A stretch of DNA of 41,856 nt from an uncultured Eubacterium sp. (GCA_948468465.1 CAOKJJ010000020.1:1-41856), one strand, 5' to 3'; positions 15,448 through 24,596 are shown, numbered from the stretch's first letter. A program made the numbers and translations. Notes: a model not told the origin generated them from the letters alone.

Positions 15448-16884
15448 ATGAAGAAAAAAGTAGTTAGTCTCTTATTAGCTGCGATTGTAGCTGCAGGCGC
15501 TGTAGGATGCGGCAGCGGTGGTGGTGAAACAAATCAGGAAGGAGATGTAAAGACAAACGCTGAAGCGGACGCAGATGCGGATGGCGGCCAGGATGCGGGA
15601 TCGGATGCGGATGAAGGCAAGGTAATTAATATTTACAGCTGGAATAATGAGTTCAGCCAGCGTTTGCAGGCCGTATATTCGCAAGTAAAAGAAACTTCCA
15701 GTGACGGTACGATTACATATTTAAAAGATGGCACTGAAATTCATTGGATTATCAATCCAAATCAGGATGGCGTATATCAGCAGAAGCTGGATGAGGCTCT
15801 CTTAAATCAGCCGGATGCTGCGGCGGATGATAAGGTAGACATCTTTTTATCAGAGACGGATTATGTGTATAAATATACGGATGCGGAAGCAGACGTTGCA
15901 ATGCCGCTTACCGATCTTGGCATTGATCCGGACAAAGATCTGGCTGATCAGTACGACTTTACAAAAGTCACAGCTTCTGATGCGAACGGCGTACAAAGAG
16001 GATCTACTTGGCAGTGCTGCCCTGGATTGTTAGTATACCGCAGAGATATCGCCAAAGACGTGTTTGGCACGGATGACCCGGAAGAAGTTGGCGAGAAAGT
16101 AAAGGATTGGGATACGATAAAAACTACTGCGGCAGAGCTGAAAGAAAAAGGCTATTATACATTTGCATCCTATGCGGATACGTTCCGCCTGTATGGCAAC
16201 AGCATTTCACAGCCATGGATGAACGAAGGTGAGACAGTTCTTAAGGTAGATCAAAAGATTATGGACTGGGTAAGTGATTCTAAGGAATGGCTGGACGCTG
16301 GTTACCTGAACAAAACGGTAAAAGGACAGTGGAATGACGACTGGAATAAAGCAATGTCGACAGAGTCCAAAGTATTCGCGTTCCTGTTCCCTGCATGGGG
16401 TATTGACTTTACATTAAAGCCAAACTGGGATGGACAAAATGGTGAATGGGCCGTTACAAATCCACCGCAGGAATACAACTGGGGAGGTTCTTATATCCAC
16501 GCATGCACAGGCACGGACAATCCAAAACATGTAAAAGACATTATCCTTGCCCTGACAGCTGACGCAGACAATCTGGCTAAAATTGCGCAGGATTACAGCG
16601 AGTTTACAAATGCGCGCAGCAGTATGCAGGAAGCGTCTACCAATGATGAGCTGTATCCGTCAGAATTCCTTGGCGGCCAGAATGCGTATAAATATTTTGC
16701 GCCTGTTGCAGAAAACATTAAAATAGCTCCATTATCTGCTTATGACCAGGGCTGTGTAGAGCTGATTCAAAATGCTTTCAGTGATTATTTCCAGGGCCAG
16801 GTTGATTATGACAAGGCAAAATCCAACTTTGAAACAGCGATCAAAGAACGTTATCCGGAAATTACTGAAGTGCAGTGGCCGTAA
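15448..16884 (+). CDS. ABC sugar-binding lipoprotein
   Basis: 478 residues, solute-binding protein of the COG1653/MalE-like family. A lipoprotein signal ends at C21 in AGAVGC, then an acidic Asp/Ala/Gly linker to about residue 55 and a mature domain beginning VINIYSWNNEFSQR. It binds an oligosaccharide outside the membrane and passes it to the two permeases encoded just downstream. In this locus a beta-glucan oligosaccharide is the likely ligand. Ribosome site AAGGAGG before ATG 15448. A strong hairpin follows the gene. Confidence 0.9.
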   Translation: MKKKVVSLLLAAIVAAGAVGCGSGGGETNQEGDVKTNAEADADADGGQDAGSDADEGKVINIYSWNNEFSQRLQAVYSQVKETSSDGTITYLKDGTEIHWIINPNQDGVYQQKLDEALLNQPDAAADDKVDIFLSETDYVYKYTDAEADVAMPLTDLGIDPDKDLADQYDFTKVTASDANGVQRGSTWQCCPGLLVYRRDIAKDVFGTDDPEEVGEKVKDWDTIKTTAAELKEKGYYTFASYADTFRLYGNSISQPWMNEGETVLKVDQKIMDWVSDSKEWLDAGYLNKTVKGQWNDDWNKAMSTESKVFAFLFPAWGIDFTLKPNWDGQNGEWAVTNPPQEYNWGGSYIHACTGTDNPKHVKDIILALTADADNLAKIAQDYSEFTNARSSMQEASTNDELYPSEFLGGQNAYKYFAPVAENIKIAPLSAYDQGCVELIQNAFSDYFQGQVDYDKAKSNFETAIKERYPEITEVQWP

Positions 16885-16934
16885 TCATCGAATGGCCGGG
16901 CAATCGGCGTTAGGTATTACAGAAACGAAAAACA

Positions 16935-16961
16935 GCGGCAGGGCGTTGACTGCCCTGCCGC
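16935..16961 (+). other. Intercistronic stem-loop after the binding-protein gene
   Basis: GCGGCAGGGC and GCCCTGCCGC make a perfect, GC-rich 10-bp stem with a seven-base loop. What follows is CTAAAAAAA, not a T run, so this is not a normal terminator. Such hairpins between binding-protein and permease genes are known to protect the upstream message and give more binding protein than permease; that role is inferred here. Confidence 0.75.
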
Positions 16962-16989
16962 CTAAAAAAATAGAGAGGAATGACAGCTT

Positions 16990-17940
16990 ATGAATGCAAA
17001 ACGTAAAAGCATCAGCTATGCGAAATGGGGATATTTATTTATTCTTCCGTTTTTTGTCAGCTTTTTCATTTTTTCTTTAATTCCTTTGGTAGATACCGTT
17101 CGATACAGTTTTTTTGAATATTATCGTTCAGGAATCAAAGAAATCGGGCCTAATTTTATAGGGATGGAAAATTATGTCAGCCTGCTGAAATCAGATATGC
17201 TTAAGTATGCAGGAAATACAATGATTTTGTGGATTGTAGGATTTATACCGCAGATTGTTATCGCGCTTCTGCTCGCTTCGTGGTTTGTAGATGCCCGGTT
17301 AAAGATCCGTGGGACACAGTTCTTTAAGGTAGTCATTTATCTGCCGAATCTGATTATGGCGTCTGCCTTTGCAATGCTGTTTTTCACAATGTTTTCTACC
17401 AACGGGCCAATTAATTCTATTCTTATGTCGATAGGATTGATTAGCCAGCCGATTGATTTCCTTGGTACCGTATATGGAACAAGGTCGCTCGTGGGGCTGA
17501 TGAATTTCCTGATGTGGTTTGGAAATACGACGATTATGTTAATGGCGGCAATTATGGGAATTAGCCCGGATATTTTTGAGGCTTCGGAACTGGACGGATG
17601 CAACAGCGTACAGAGATTTTTCCGCATTACGCTGCCTCTGATTCGCCCGATCCTTGCGTATACGCTGATTACCTCGATTATTGGCGGGCTGCAGATGTTT
17701 GATGTACCGCAGATCTTAACAAACGGACAAGGAACGCCGGACCGGTCGTCCATGACGTTGATTATGTTCTTAAACAGCCATTTAAAGAGCAAGAATTATG
17801 GTATGGCAGGCGCGTTATCTGTTTACCTGTTTATCGTCAGCGGTATTCTGTGCTTTGTTGTATACCGGATAACGAATAATGATGATCCGGACGGGTCAAA
17901 AGCAGCAGCAAAAAAAGCAAGAAAAAAGGCCGGACGGTAG
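16990..17940 (+). CDS. ABC sugar permease, MalF-like
   Basis: 316 residues with six predicted membrane segments, starting with WGYLFILPFFVSFFIFSLIP. The cytoplasmic EAA loop reads EASELDGCNSVQRFFRITLP, the contact point for the ATPase. A Lys/Ala-rich tail ends the protein. It forms the importer channel with the next gene, whose start lies 15 bases downstream. No ATPase gene is present in the locus, so a shared MsmK-type ATPase encoded elsewhere is expected. Confidence 0.92.
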   Translation: MNAKRKSISYAKWGYLFILPFFVSFFIFSLIPLVDTVRYSFFEYYRSGIKEIGPNFIGMENYVSLLKSDMLKYAGNTMILWIVGFIPQIVIALLLASWFVDARLKIRGTQFFKVVIYLPNLIMASAFAMLFFTMFSTNGPINSILMSIGLISQPIDFLGTVYGTRSLVGLMNFLMWFGNTTIMLMAAIMGISPDIFEASELDGCNSVQRFFRITLPLIRPILAYTLITSIIGGLQMFDVPQILTNGQGTPDRSSMTLIMFLNSHLKSKNYGMAGALSVYLFIVSGILCFVVYRITNNDDPDGSKAAAKKARKKAGR

Positions 17941-17955
17941 AGAGGAGATAAGATT

Positions 17956-18801
17956 ATGAAATCAAATGATGCAAATCATGTGCGTACTGTTTTTGCGCAT
18001 ATCGTACTGTGTATTTTGTCATTTATGTGCCTGTTCTTTTTCTATATTTTGTTTGTCAACGCGACACGTTCCCATGCGGAGCTGCAGAAAGGCTTTTCAG
18101 CGCTGCCAGGCACCCACTTGCTGGAAAATCTGAAAAATGTGGCAAATGACGGAACGTTTCCGATGTTTCATGGCATCGTGAACAGTCTGATCGTTTCCGG
18201 ATGTTCCGCCGCAATTTGTACATATTTTTCCGCGCTGACTGCATATGGGCTGTATGCCTATGATTTTAAAGGCAAAAAAGCTGCGTTTACATTTATTATG
18301 GCGATTCTTGTTATGCCGACACAGGTTACGGCAATGGGATTTTTGCGTTTGGTTACAAATATGGGAATGTATGACTCACTGCTGCCGCTAATCATACCGT
18401 CGATCGCGTCCCCGTCCGTATTTTACTTTATGCACAGCTACCTGCAGTCTTCACTGCCGCTGTCACTGGTAGAAGCCGCGAGGATTGACGGTTCGGGAGA
18501 GTTTAAGACATTTAACAGAATTGTGCTTCCGATTATGAAGCCGGCAATTGCAGTACAGGCGATCTTTACCTTTGTAGGTTCCTGGAATAATTACTTCGTT
18601 CCGGCTCTTGTAATCCAGTCCAAAGATAAAATGACTGTGCCGATTCTGATCGCAACGCTGCGTGGAGCGGATTATATGAATTTTGATATGGCTAAAATTT
18701 ACATGATGATCGCGGTAGCGATTGTTCCGATTATTGTCGTATATCTGGTATTGTCCAAATACATTATTGCCGGAGTAACGCTTGGCGGAGTAAAAGAATA
18801 A
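17956..18801 (+). CDS. ABC sugar permease, MalG-like
   Basis: 281 residues with six predicted membrane segments. The EAA loop is VEAARIDGSGEFKTFNRIVLP and the C terminus (YIIAGVTLGGVKE) is typical of MalG-type partners. Second permease of the inferred beta-glucan oligosaccharide importer. Ribosome site AGAGGAG before ATG 17956. A palindrome-like ATCAAACGGTTGAT (18808-18821) sits seven bases after the stop; its role is unknown. Confidence 0.92.
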   Translation: MKSNDANHVRTVFAHIVLCILSFMCLFFFYILFVNATRSHAELQKGFSALPGTHLLENLKNVANDGTFPMFHGIVNSLIVSGCSAAICTYFSALTAYGLYAYDFKGKKAAFTFIMAILVMPTQVTAMGFLRLVTNMGMYDSLLPLIIPSIASPSVFYFMHSYLQSSLPLSLVEAARIDGSGEFKTFNRIVLPIMKPAIAVQAIFTFVGSWNNYFVPALVIQSKDKMTVPILIATLRGADYMNFDMAKIYMMIAVAIVPIIVVYLVLSKYIIAGVTLGGVKE

Positions 18802-18831
18802 GACTGAATCAAACGGTTGATACTATGTCAG

Positions 18832-18876
18832 AGCGTGTTTGAAAAATTGTAACGGTAAGCGTTTTTCAAACACGCT
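18832..18876 (+). repeat. Short fold-back repeat acting as terminator of the transporter operon
   Basis: AGCGTGTTTGAAAAA (18832-18846) and TTTTTCAAACACGCT (18862-18876) form a perfect 15-bp stem with a 15-base loop, then TTTTATAAT. The arms are the same sequence as the ends of the fold-back element at 35230-35413, so this looks like a minimal relative of that element that now serves as a transcription terminator. Confidence 0.8.
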
Positions 18877-18889
18877 TTTATAATATTTT

Positions 18890-18925
18890 GAAATATATTG
18901 GAATATATTGGAATATGTTGGAATA
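18890..18925 (+). repeat. Tandem 10-bp repeats in the GH3 leader
   Basis: About three and a half copies of GAATATATTG (the first with an extra A, the third with a G) run directly into the ribosome site of the GH3 gene. Changes in copy number would move the promoter relative to the gene rather than the ribosome site. It may be slippage-prone or simply low complexity. Confidence 0.6.
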
Positions 18926-18934
18926 GGAGAAGTT

Positions 18935-21394
18935 ATGGAAATAAATGATAGATCCCATAGTGGAACGACCAATCCGGATCCTTCCAGCCGGGAGGCCGCT
19001 CATGGCAGACTGGCCAAGGATATGGCAGCGGAAGGATTTGTGCTGCTGAAAAATGACGGACTGCTTCCACTGCAAGAAGACGTGCCGGTTGCGCTGTTTG
19101 GCAGCGGAGCGGCAAAAACAGTGAAGGGCGGGACGGGCTCAGGAGATGTAAATAACAGAGAGAATATTTCTGTTTACAGGGGGCTGCAGGAAGCCGGCAG
19201 AATCATTACAAATCAAAACTGGCTGGATGATTATGAAAACCGTTATCAGGCGGCGAGAGAACGGTGGAAAGAAAAGATTCTGTTAGACGCAAAATCAGTA
19301 GACAACCCGTTTGACGCATATGCCATCAATCCGTTTTCCATGCCGCAGGGCCGTGAAATTACACAAGAAGATTTGAAAGGTGCGAAAGCTGCGGTGTACG
19401 TGCTAAGCCGTATTTCCGGCGAGGGAAAAGACCGCAGAAAAGTGCCAGGAGATTATTATTTCAGCGAAAAAGAAAAAGCGGATCTTTGCTTTTTGAATCA
19501 GAGACAAATGCCGACGGCATTAATCTTAAATGTGGGCGCGCCTGTGGAGCTGGCAGATATTCTTGAGGAGTTTTCCTGTATCCGTGCAGTGCTGCATATA
19601 TCACTGCCCGGTCAGGAAGGCGGGCATGCGGTCGCGGATGTGCTGTATGGCAAAGCGGTGCCAGGAGGCAGGTTAACGGCGACCTGGGCGGCGCGGTACG
19701 AAGATTATCCATTTGCGGAACAGTTCGGACATTTAAACGGAAATTTGGAGAAAGAAGAATACCGGGAGGGGATTTTTGTAGGATACCGCTATTTTGACAG
19801 CTTTGATATACAGCCGCTGTATCCGTTTGGATATGGGCTGTCTTATACGCAGTTTTCGATGAGATGTGAAGAGGTGCGGACAAACGGAAACGGGATGGAA
19901 GTCCTTCTTTCGGTTAAAAATACCGGAGAGGTCTATGCGGGCAGGGAAGTGGCTCAGGCATATGTAACATTGCCGTGCACAGGCATCGGAAAGGAACTGC
20001 ACAGGCTGTGCGGGTTTGCAAAAACAGATCTGCTGGCGCCGCAGGAGGAACAAAAGCTTTGCATCGAGATAGATCAAAAGCAGCTGGCGGTTTTTTCTGA
20101 AAAGATGCATGCATGGATCGTTGAAGCTGGAACGTATATGATATGGATCGGAAAACATGTGCAGGAGCTGGAGCCTGCGGCAGCGCTGATCATTTCAGAA
20201 CCGGCAGTATTAGAACAGACAAACAGGCTTTGCATGCCGCAGGCAGAATTTAAAGATCTGAATCTTACACAGGCAGGCAGAAAAAAAGCCGAGATGCTGT
20301 TGGAAAGCGCAATGGCGCAAAACATTCCAAAGCTTTGTCTAAAGCTGGAAACAGAAAAGAATCAGATGGAGGAACATGCTGCAGACATCCAGATAAAAGA
20401 TCTTTCCCTGGAGCAATGCATACCGCTTTTATATGGGAATATCACACAGGGTGCCAGCACGCTTGGCTCTGCAGGAATCCGTGTGCCAGGCTCCGCAGGG
20501 GAGACGACAGAAGCACTGGAAGAAACATGCGGCATCCGTTCTCTGATCATGGCGGACGGGCCGGCGGGCATTCGGCTGCGTCAAAGTTATGAGGTGGATC
20601 GAAAGACGGACGCGGTATATGGCGTGGGCGTTCTTGGGTCGTTGGAAAATGGTTTTTTAGAACCTATGGAATTTCACGAAGATGCACAGATGTATTATCA
20701 ATATTGTACGGCATTTCCGGTCGGAACGCTGCTGGCACAGTCATGGGATCCGGCATTGATGAAGCAGTTCGCAAGGGCAGTCGCTGCGGAAATGGAAGAA
20801 TTTCATGTTGATTTGTGGCTTGCGCCTGGAATGAATATTCATAGGAATCCTTTGTGCGGCCGAAATTTTGAATATTATTCCGAAGACCCGTATCTCACGG
20901 GCATACTTGCGGCTGCGGTTGTGGAAGGAGTGCAGGAAAACGGAACATGCGGCGTAACGATCAAGCATTTTGCATGCAATAACCAGGAGGATAATAGGAT
21001 GGGAGTGGATGTATGTGTGTCAGAACGTGCGCTGCGTGAAATTTATCTGCGCGGATTTGAAATCGCGGTAAAGAACAGTGCACCTGCAGCCATTATGACT
21101 TCATACAACAAAATAAACGGGACGCACGCCGCCAACAGCAAAGACCTGTGTACAACGATTGTACGAAAAGAATGGGGATTTGAAGGAATCTTGATGTCTG
21201 ACTGGAATACGACGGTTCCAGAGGACGGCAGCGTGCCATGGCAGTGTCCGGAGGCCGGAAATGATGTCATTATGCCTGGAAATAAAAATGATGAAGAGAA
21301 TATACGCAGGGCACTGGCAAGCGGCAGGCTGTCTGAAAAAACAGTACGTGCATGTGCAGGGCGCGTAGTGTCTCTAGTGCGAAAATTTTCATAA
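18935..21394 (+). CDS. GH3 beta-glucosidase with permuted domain order
   Basis: 819 residues. The family's C-terminal alpha/beta sandwich comes first (AAEGFVLLKNDGLLPL near 30-45; SLPGQEGGHAVADVLYG near 230; FGYGLSY), then a fibronectin-III-like part, then the TIM barrel (LIMADGPAGIRL, GRNFEYYSEDPYLTG, VTIKHFACNNQE). The nucleophile is D756 in ILMSDWNTT, near the C terminus rather than near residue 250. This order is known from some rumen and gut Firmicutes beta-glucosidases. No signal peptide, so it acts in the cytoplasm on imported oligosaccharides. GGAG lies five bases before ATG 18935; the upstream ATG 18908 lies inside the repeats. Confidence 0.9.
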   Translation: MEINDRSHSGTTNPDPSSREAAHGRLAKDMAAEGFVLLKNDGLLPLQEDVPVALFGSGAAKTVKGGTGSGDVNNRENISVYRGLQEAGRIITNQNWLDDYENRYQAARERWKEKILLDAKSVDNPFDAYAINPFSMPQGREITQEDLKGAKAAVYVLSRISGEGKDRRKVPGDYYFSEKEKADLCFLNQRQMPTALILNVGAPVELADILEEFSCIRAVLHISLPGQEGGHAVADVLYGKAVPGGRLTATWAARYEDYPFAEQFGHLNGNLEKEEYREGIFVGYRYFDSFDIQPLYPFGYGLSYTQFSMRCEEVRTNGNGMEVLLSVKNTGEVYAGREVAQAYVTLPCTGIGKELHRLCGFAKTDLLAPQEEQKLCIEIDQKQLAVFSEKMHAWIVEAGTYMIWIGKHVQELEPAAALIISEPAVLEQTNRLCMPQAEFKDLNLTQAGRKKAEMLLESAMAQNIPKLCLKLETEKNQMEEHAADIQIKDLSLEQCIPLLYGNITQGASTLGSAGIRVPGSAGETTEALEETCGIRSLIMADGPAGIRLRQSYEVDRKTDAVYGVGVLGSLENGFLEPMEFHEDAQMYYQYCTAFPVGTLLAQSWDPALMKQFARAVAAEMEEFHVDLWLAPGMNIHRNPLCGRNFEYYSEDPYLTGILAAAVVEGVQENGTCGVTIKHFACNNQEDNRMGVDVCVSERALREIYLRGFEIAVKNSAPAAIMTSYNKINGTHAANSKDLCTTIVRKEWGFEGILMSDWNTTVPEDGSVPWQCPEAGNDVIMPGNKNDEENIRRALASGRLSEKTVRACAGRVVSLVRKFS

Positions 21395-21469
21395 CTTCAT
21401 AGCAGCTTGCATTATGAATATTTTTATGATATGATGTTATCGGCATATGTCGGAAATGGAGGTGTGTTT

Positions 21470-22267
21470 ATGGCAAGGCCCATGCGGTGCAGGAGAATAT
21501 GCTGTGAGCCTAAATATGACAGCTTTTCTCCATGCGGAACAAAGAATACGGAGTCTGTTCTGCTGACAGTGGATGAGTTTGAGTCTGTCCGTCTGATTGA
21601 TTATGAAAGAAGGACGCATGAGCAGTGCGCCAGGCAGATGGGCGTTTCCCGCACAACAGTTTCAGAAATGTATGAAAGGGCCCGCGCAAAGATTGCCGAC
21701 TGCATGGTCAATGGCAAAACACTGTATATTGCCGGCGGAAATTATACGCTCTGTGACGGTTCTGCGAAAAAATGCTGCGGCAAACGATGCGACAGGGCAG
21801 AATATACGGCAAAAATTGCCGAAAAAAGAAAGGATGACATGATGATGAAAATAGCGGTTACTTATGAAAATGGAAATGTATTCCAGCATTTTGGACATAC
21901 AAAGCAGTTCAAGATTTATGATGTTGCGGATGGCAAAGTGACTGGTGAACAGATCGCAGACACACAGGGAAGCGGTCACGGCGCTTTGGCAGGAATGCTC
22001 TCAGACTGGAAAGTGGATACGCTGATCTGCGGAGGGATTGGAGCAGGCGCACAGGCTGCCCTGGCAGAAGCAGGCATCCGTCTATACGGAGGAGTGTCCG
22101 GCAGTACCGATCAGGCGGTCAATGAACTGCTTGCGGGAAATCTTGCGTATCAGCCGGATGTGCACTGCGACCATCATGACCATGGAGAAGGACATCATTG
22201 TGGGGAAGGGCATCATTGCGGAGAAAATAAACATGGCTGTGCAGGCAATGGAGGCGGCTGCCAATAA
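21470..22267 (+). CDS. DUF134 helix-turn-helix protein fused to a NifX/NifB-type domain
   Basis: 265 residues. Residues 1-100 match DUF134: MARPMRCRRIC at the start, LTVDEFESVRLIDYE, and a helix-turn-helix ARQMGVSRTTVSEMYERARAKIAD. A Cys-rich link (KKCCGKRCD) leads to a dinitrogenase iron-molybdenum cofactor-type domain (IAVTYENGNVFQHFGHTKQFKIYDV to TDQAVNELLAG). The tail is rich in His and Cys, with GEGHHC twice. It may sense or carry an iron-sulphur or other metal group and bind DNA. The two domains are often separate genes; this fusion is also known in Clostridia. GGAGG lies seven bases before ATG 21470, preferred over 21407. It stands alone before a strong terminator. Confidence 0.85.
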   Translation: MARPMRCRRICCEPKYDSFSPCGTKNTESVLLTVDEFESVRLIDYERRTHEQCARQMGVSRTTVSEMYERARAKIADCMVNGKTLYIAGGNYTLCDGSAKKCCGKRCDRAEYTAKIAEKRKDDMMMKIAVTYENGNVFQHFGHTKQFKIYDVADGKVTGEQIADTQGSGHGALAGMLSDWKVDTLICGGIGAGAQAALAEAGIRLYGGVSGSTDQAVNELLAGNLAYQPDVHCDHHDHGEGHHCGEGHHCGENKHGCAGNGGGCQ

Positions 22268-22286
22268 AAGAATTTGATAATTTATA

Positions 22287-22333
22287 CTCCTCTGAAGAGT
22301 CTGGTTTTATGGGCTTTTCAGAGGAGATTTTTG
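22287..22333 (+). terminator. Terminator after the DUF134/NifX gene
   Basis: CTCCTCTGAA (22287-22296) pairs perfectly with TTCAGAGGAG (22317-22326), followed by ATTTTTG. A clear intrinsic terminator 20 bases after the stop; it marks the left edge of the AT-rich defence-like island. Confidence 0.9.
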
Positions 22334-22395
22334 TTTATCAGCGCAAAGTAAAGAGTTTTTTGGTAACTGGCAGCATGATATAAAATTTAAAATGC

Positions 22396-22440
22396 TTGAC
22401 AAGTTAAGATATTATGATAATATGTACCATATATGGAACA
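22396..22440 (+). promoter_or_regulatory. Promoter and palindromic operator of the helicase-DUF2290-XRE operon
   Basis: A perfect -35 TTGACA (22396-22401) is 16 bases from -10 TAATAT (22418-22423). Overlapping the expected start of transcription is the palindrome TGTACCATATATGGAACA (22423-22440), with CCATATATGG perfect and TGT/ACA outer arms; only one pair mismatches. The position suits repression, and the XRE protein at the end of the operon is the natural candidate. Confidence 0.7.
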
Positions 22441-22469
22441 TTTGTAAAACAATGAGCAGGAGGGACTAA

Positions 22470-24596
22470 ATGTTATTTGATATTGTAAGAGGAAAAATTA
22501 CTAAGCCAGAACAAAGCAGTCAATTGATTGAGGCTGTTAAAGAGTATATGAATAAAAATGATGCTCTTGGCACTCTGTATTTAGGATATCCTTTGACAGC
22601 CAATGCAGATGAAGCAATTACAGTAGAGGCATTATGGGTAACAGAAAGCAGAGGCATGATTGCCTTCATACTTGGAAATTCGCAAGACTCTATAGAACAG
22701 TTAAAGGAACAGCAGGATTCTTTATATTATAATCTGGACTTTTATTTGAAGAAATATTCAACACTAAGAAAAGGAAGAAATCTTTCATTCGAACCATTGG
22801 TAATAACGGTTCTTCCTGATAAGATAAACTATGTGGATAAGAAACATGAATATCTATTTTGTACTTGTGAGGAAATTTCTTCATTGGTTGATGCGTTTGC
22901 TTCTTTTGATAAAGGAATATATAAACGGTTGTGTGAAGTGCTTCAAAAAGTGTCGGAGATTAAACCAAGAAAAAAGAGGACAAATGTAAAAAAAGCAGGG
23001 TCTTATGGCGATATTATAAAGAAAATTGAGAAGGAAATTGCCAATCTGGACGAGTGGCAAAAAAAAGCTGCATTTGAGGTTCCTGATGGTCCTCAAAGAA
23101 TTAAAGGGTTAGCAGGATCTGGAAAAACTATAGTATTAGCTTTAAAAGCGGCATATCTGCATACGCAATATCCTGAACTTAAAATAGGGGTGACATATTA
23201 TACAAGGGCGTTATATCAACAATATATTGACTTGATAACAGATTTTGTACAGGATATGTCGGGAGAAAAAGTAGATTGGGATAATCTGGATATCATTCAT
23301 GCTTGGGGAAGCAATTCCGAACATGGAGTATATTCGGATATGGCACAAAGGGTTCATTTTAAAGCCTATAACTTAACTTCAGCAATTTCAAAGTTTGGAA
23401 GAACTTCTGCTTTTCAGGGATGCTGCGATGAATTATTGACAGTTATAGGGGAAGATTATGAACCGGAGTATGATGTAATGCTAATTGACGAAGCACAGGA
23501 TTTGCCAAGCAGTTTTTTCGGACTGGTGTATGCAAATGTAAAATCTCCTAAAAGGATCATTTGGGCATATGATGAATTGCAAAATTTATCAGCAGTTGAG
23601 ATGCCGTCGTTAGAAGAAATGTTTGGTGTGGATACTGATGGGAATTTGAAGATTAATATTGAAAATAAGGAGAATGAGCCTAAAAGAGATATTACATTAC
23701 CCGTATGCTATAGAAATCCACCGTGGACTCTTGCATTAGCGCATTCTTTAGGTTTTGGAATATACCACAGACCGATTATTCAAATGTTTGATGAACCTTT
23801 AATGTGGGAAGATATAGGATACACTGTGAAAAGTGGAAAATTAAAAGAAAATAATACGGTTACATTATCAAGAAAGAATATTTCTACACCTAAATATTTT
23901 GAAGAGTTGTTAAATAGAGACGATAGCATTAAGGTAGAAACATTTGCTGCAACAGAACAACAATACTCATGGATTGCTCAGGAAATTCGAAAAAATATTG
24001 AACATGATGAATTGGATCCGGATGATATATTGGTTGTCCTGCCTAATACGTATTTAGCGAAAAGTGAATATAAGGATTTGGAAAAATTTTTAAAGGCAAA
24101 TGGAATAAATTCAATATTAGCTGGAGTAGATACAGACAGAGACACATTTAGAGCTAATGGCTGCGTTACTTGTGCACATGTATATAGAGCAAAGGGTAAT
24201 GAAGCGCCGATGGTTTATATTGTTAATGCACAATATTGTGCAGACGGAATGGAATTAATCAAGCTTAGAAATATTCTTTTTACTTCAATTACCAGATCAA
24301 GAGCATGGGTGCGCGTTTGCGGCGTTGGAGAAAGAATGCAGCAAATAAAGCAGGAATACAAACAATGTGTAGATAATGATTATGATCTGTGTTTTAGAAT
24401 TCCAACAGCCGATGAGTTAAAAACAGCTCGAAGAGTAAATCGAGAAAGAACATCAACGGAGAAAAAAATGATAGAAACTGCAAAATATAATATTAATGAG
24501 CTTATAGATAATATAGAGAAAGGCACAGTTGATTCGGAGTTGTTACCGGAACTTGATAAACTGGTGAAGTTGCTAAAAAGAGGAGAACAGGGATGA
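22470..24596 (+). CDS. UvrD-like superfamily 1 helicase of a helicase-DUF2290 defence operon
   Basis: 708 residues. The N-terminal 190 residues resemble a NERD/nuclease-like or accessory domain but I cannot assign catalytic residues. Helicase motifs follow: Walker A GLAGSGKT (K219), Walker B MLIDEAQDLP (D340, E341), then VYRAKGNEAPMVYIV and ILFTSITRSRAWVRV as motifs V-VI. A Lys/Glu-rich helix closes the protein. The stop overlaps the DUF2290 start as ATGA, so translation is coupled. The helicase plus DUF2290 pair matches the type named HelicaseDUF2290 among anti-phage systems found in phage-satellite hotspots; activity here is inferred. Codon use is AT-rich compared with the glucan genes, suggesting transfer. 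Ribosome site AGGAGGG before ATG 22470. Confidence 0.85.
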   Translation: MLFDIVRGKITKPEQSSQLIEAVKEYMNKNDALGTLYLGYPLTANADEAITVEALWVTESRGMIAFILGNSQDSIEQLKEQQDSLYYNLDFYLKKYSTLRKGRNLSFEPLVITVLPDKINYVDKKHEYLFCTCEEISSLVDAFASFDKGIYKRLCEVLQKVSEIKPRKKRTNVKKAGSYGDIIKKIEKEIANLDEWQKKAAFEVPDGPQRIKGLAGSGKTIVLALKAAYLHTQYPELKIGVTYYTRALYQQYIDLITDFVQDMSGEKVDWDNLDIIHAWGSNSEHGVYSDMAQRVHFKAYNLTSAISKFGRTSAFQGCCDELLTVIGEDYEPEYDVMLIDEAQDLPSSFFGLVYANVKSPKRIIWAYDELQNLSAVEMPSLEEMFGVDTDGNLKINIENKENEPKRDITLPVCYRNPPWTLALAHSLGFGIYHRPIIQMFDEPLMWEDIGYTVKSGKLKENNTVTLSRKNISTPKYFEELLNRDDSIKVETFAATEQQYSWIAQEIRKNIEHDELDPDDILVVLPNTYLAKSEYKDLEKFLKANGINSILAGVDTDRDTFRANGCVTCAHVYRAKGNEAPMVYIVNAQYCADGMELIKLRNILFTSITRSRAWVRVCGVGERMQQIKQEYKQCVDNDYDLCFRIPTADELKTARRVNRERTSTEKKMIETAKYNINELIDNIEKGTVDSELLPELDKLVKLLKRGEQG

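Noticed and set aside
18808..18821. ATCAAACGGTTGAT as a LacI-type operator for the GH3 gene
   Set aside because: It lies upstream of the terminator hairpin that separates it from the GH3 gene, has an asymmetric centre, and no LacI-type gene is near; kept only as a note.
22142..22264. His/Cys-rich repeats at the end of the DUF134/NifX gene as a separate repeat element
   Set aside because: The DNA repeat encodes the GEGHHC tail in frame and needs no other explanation.
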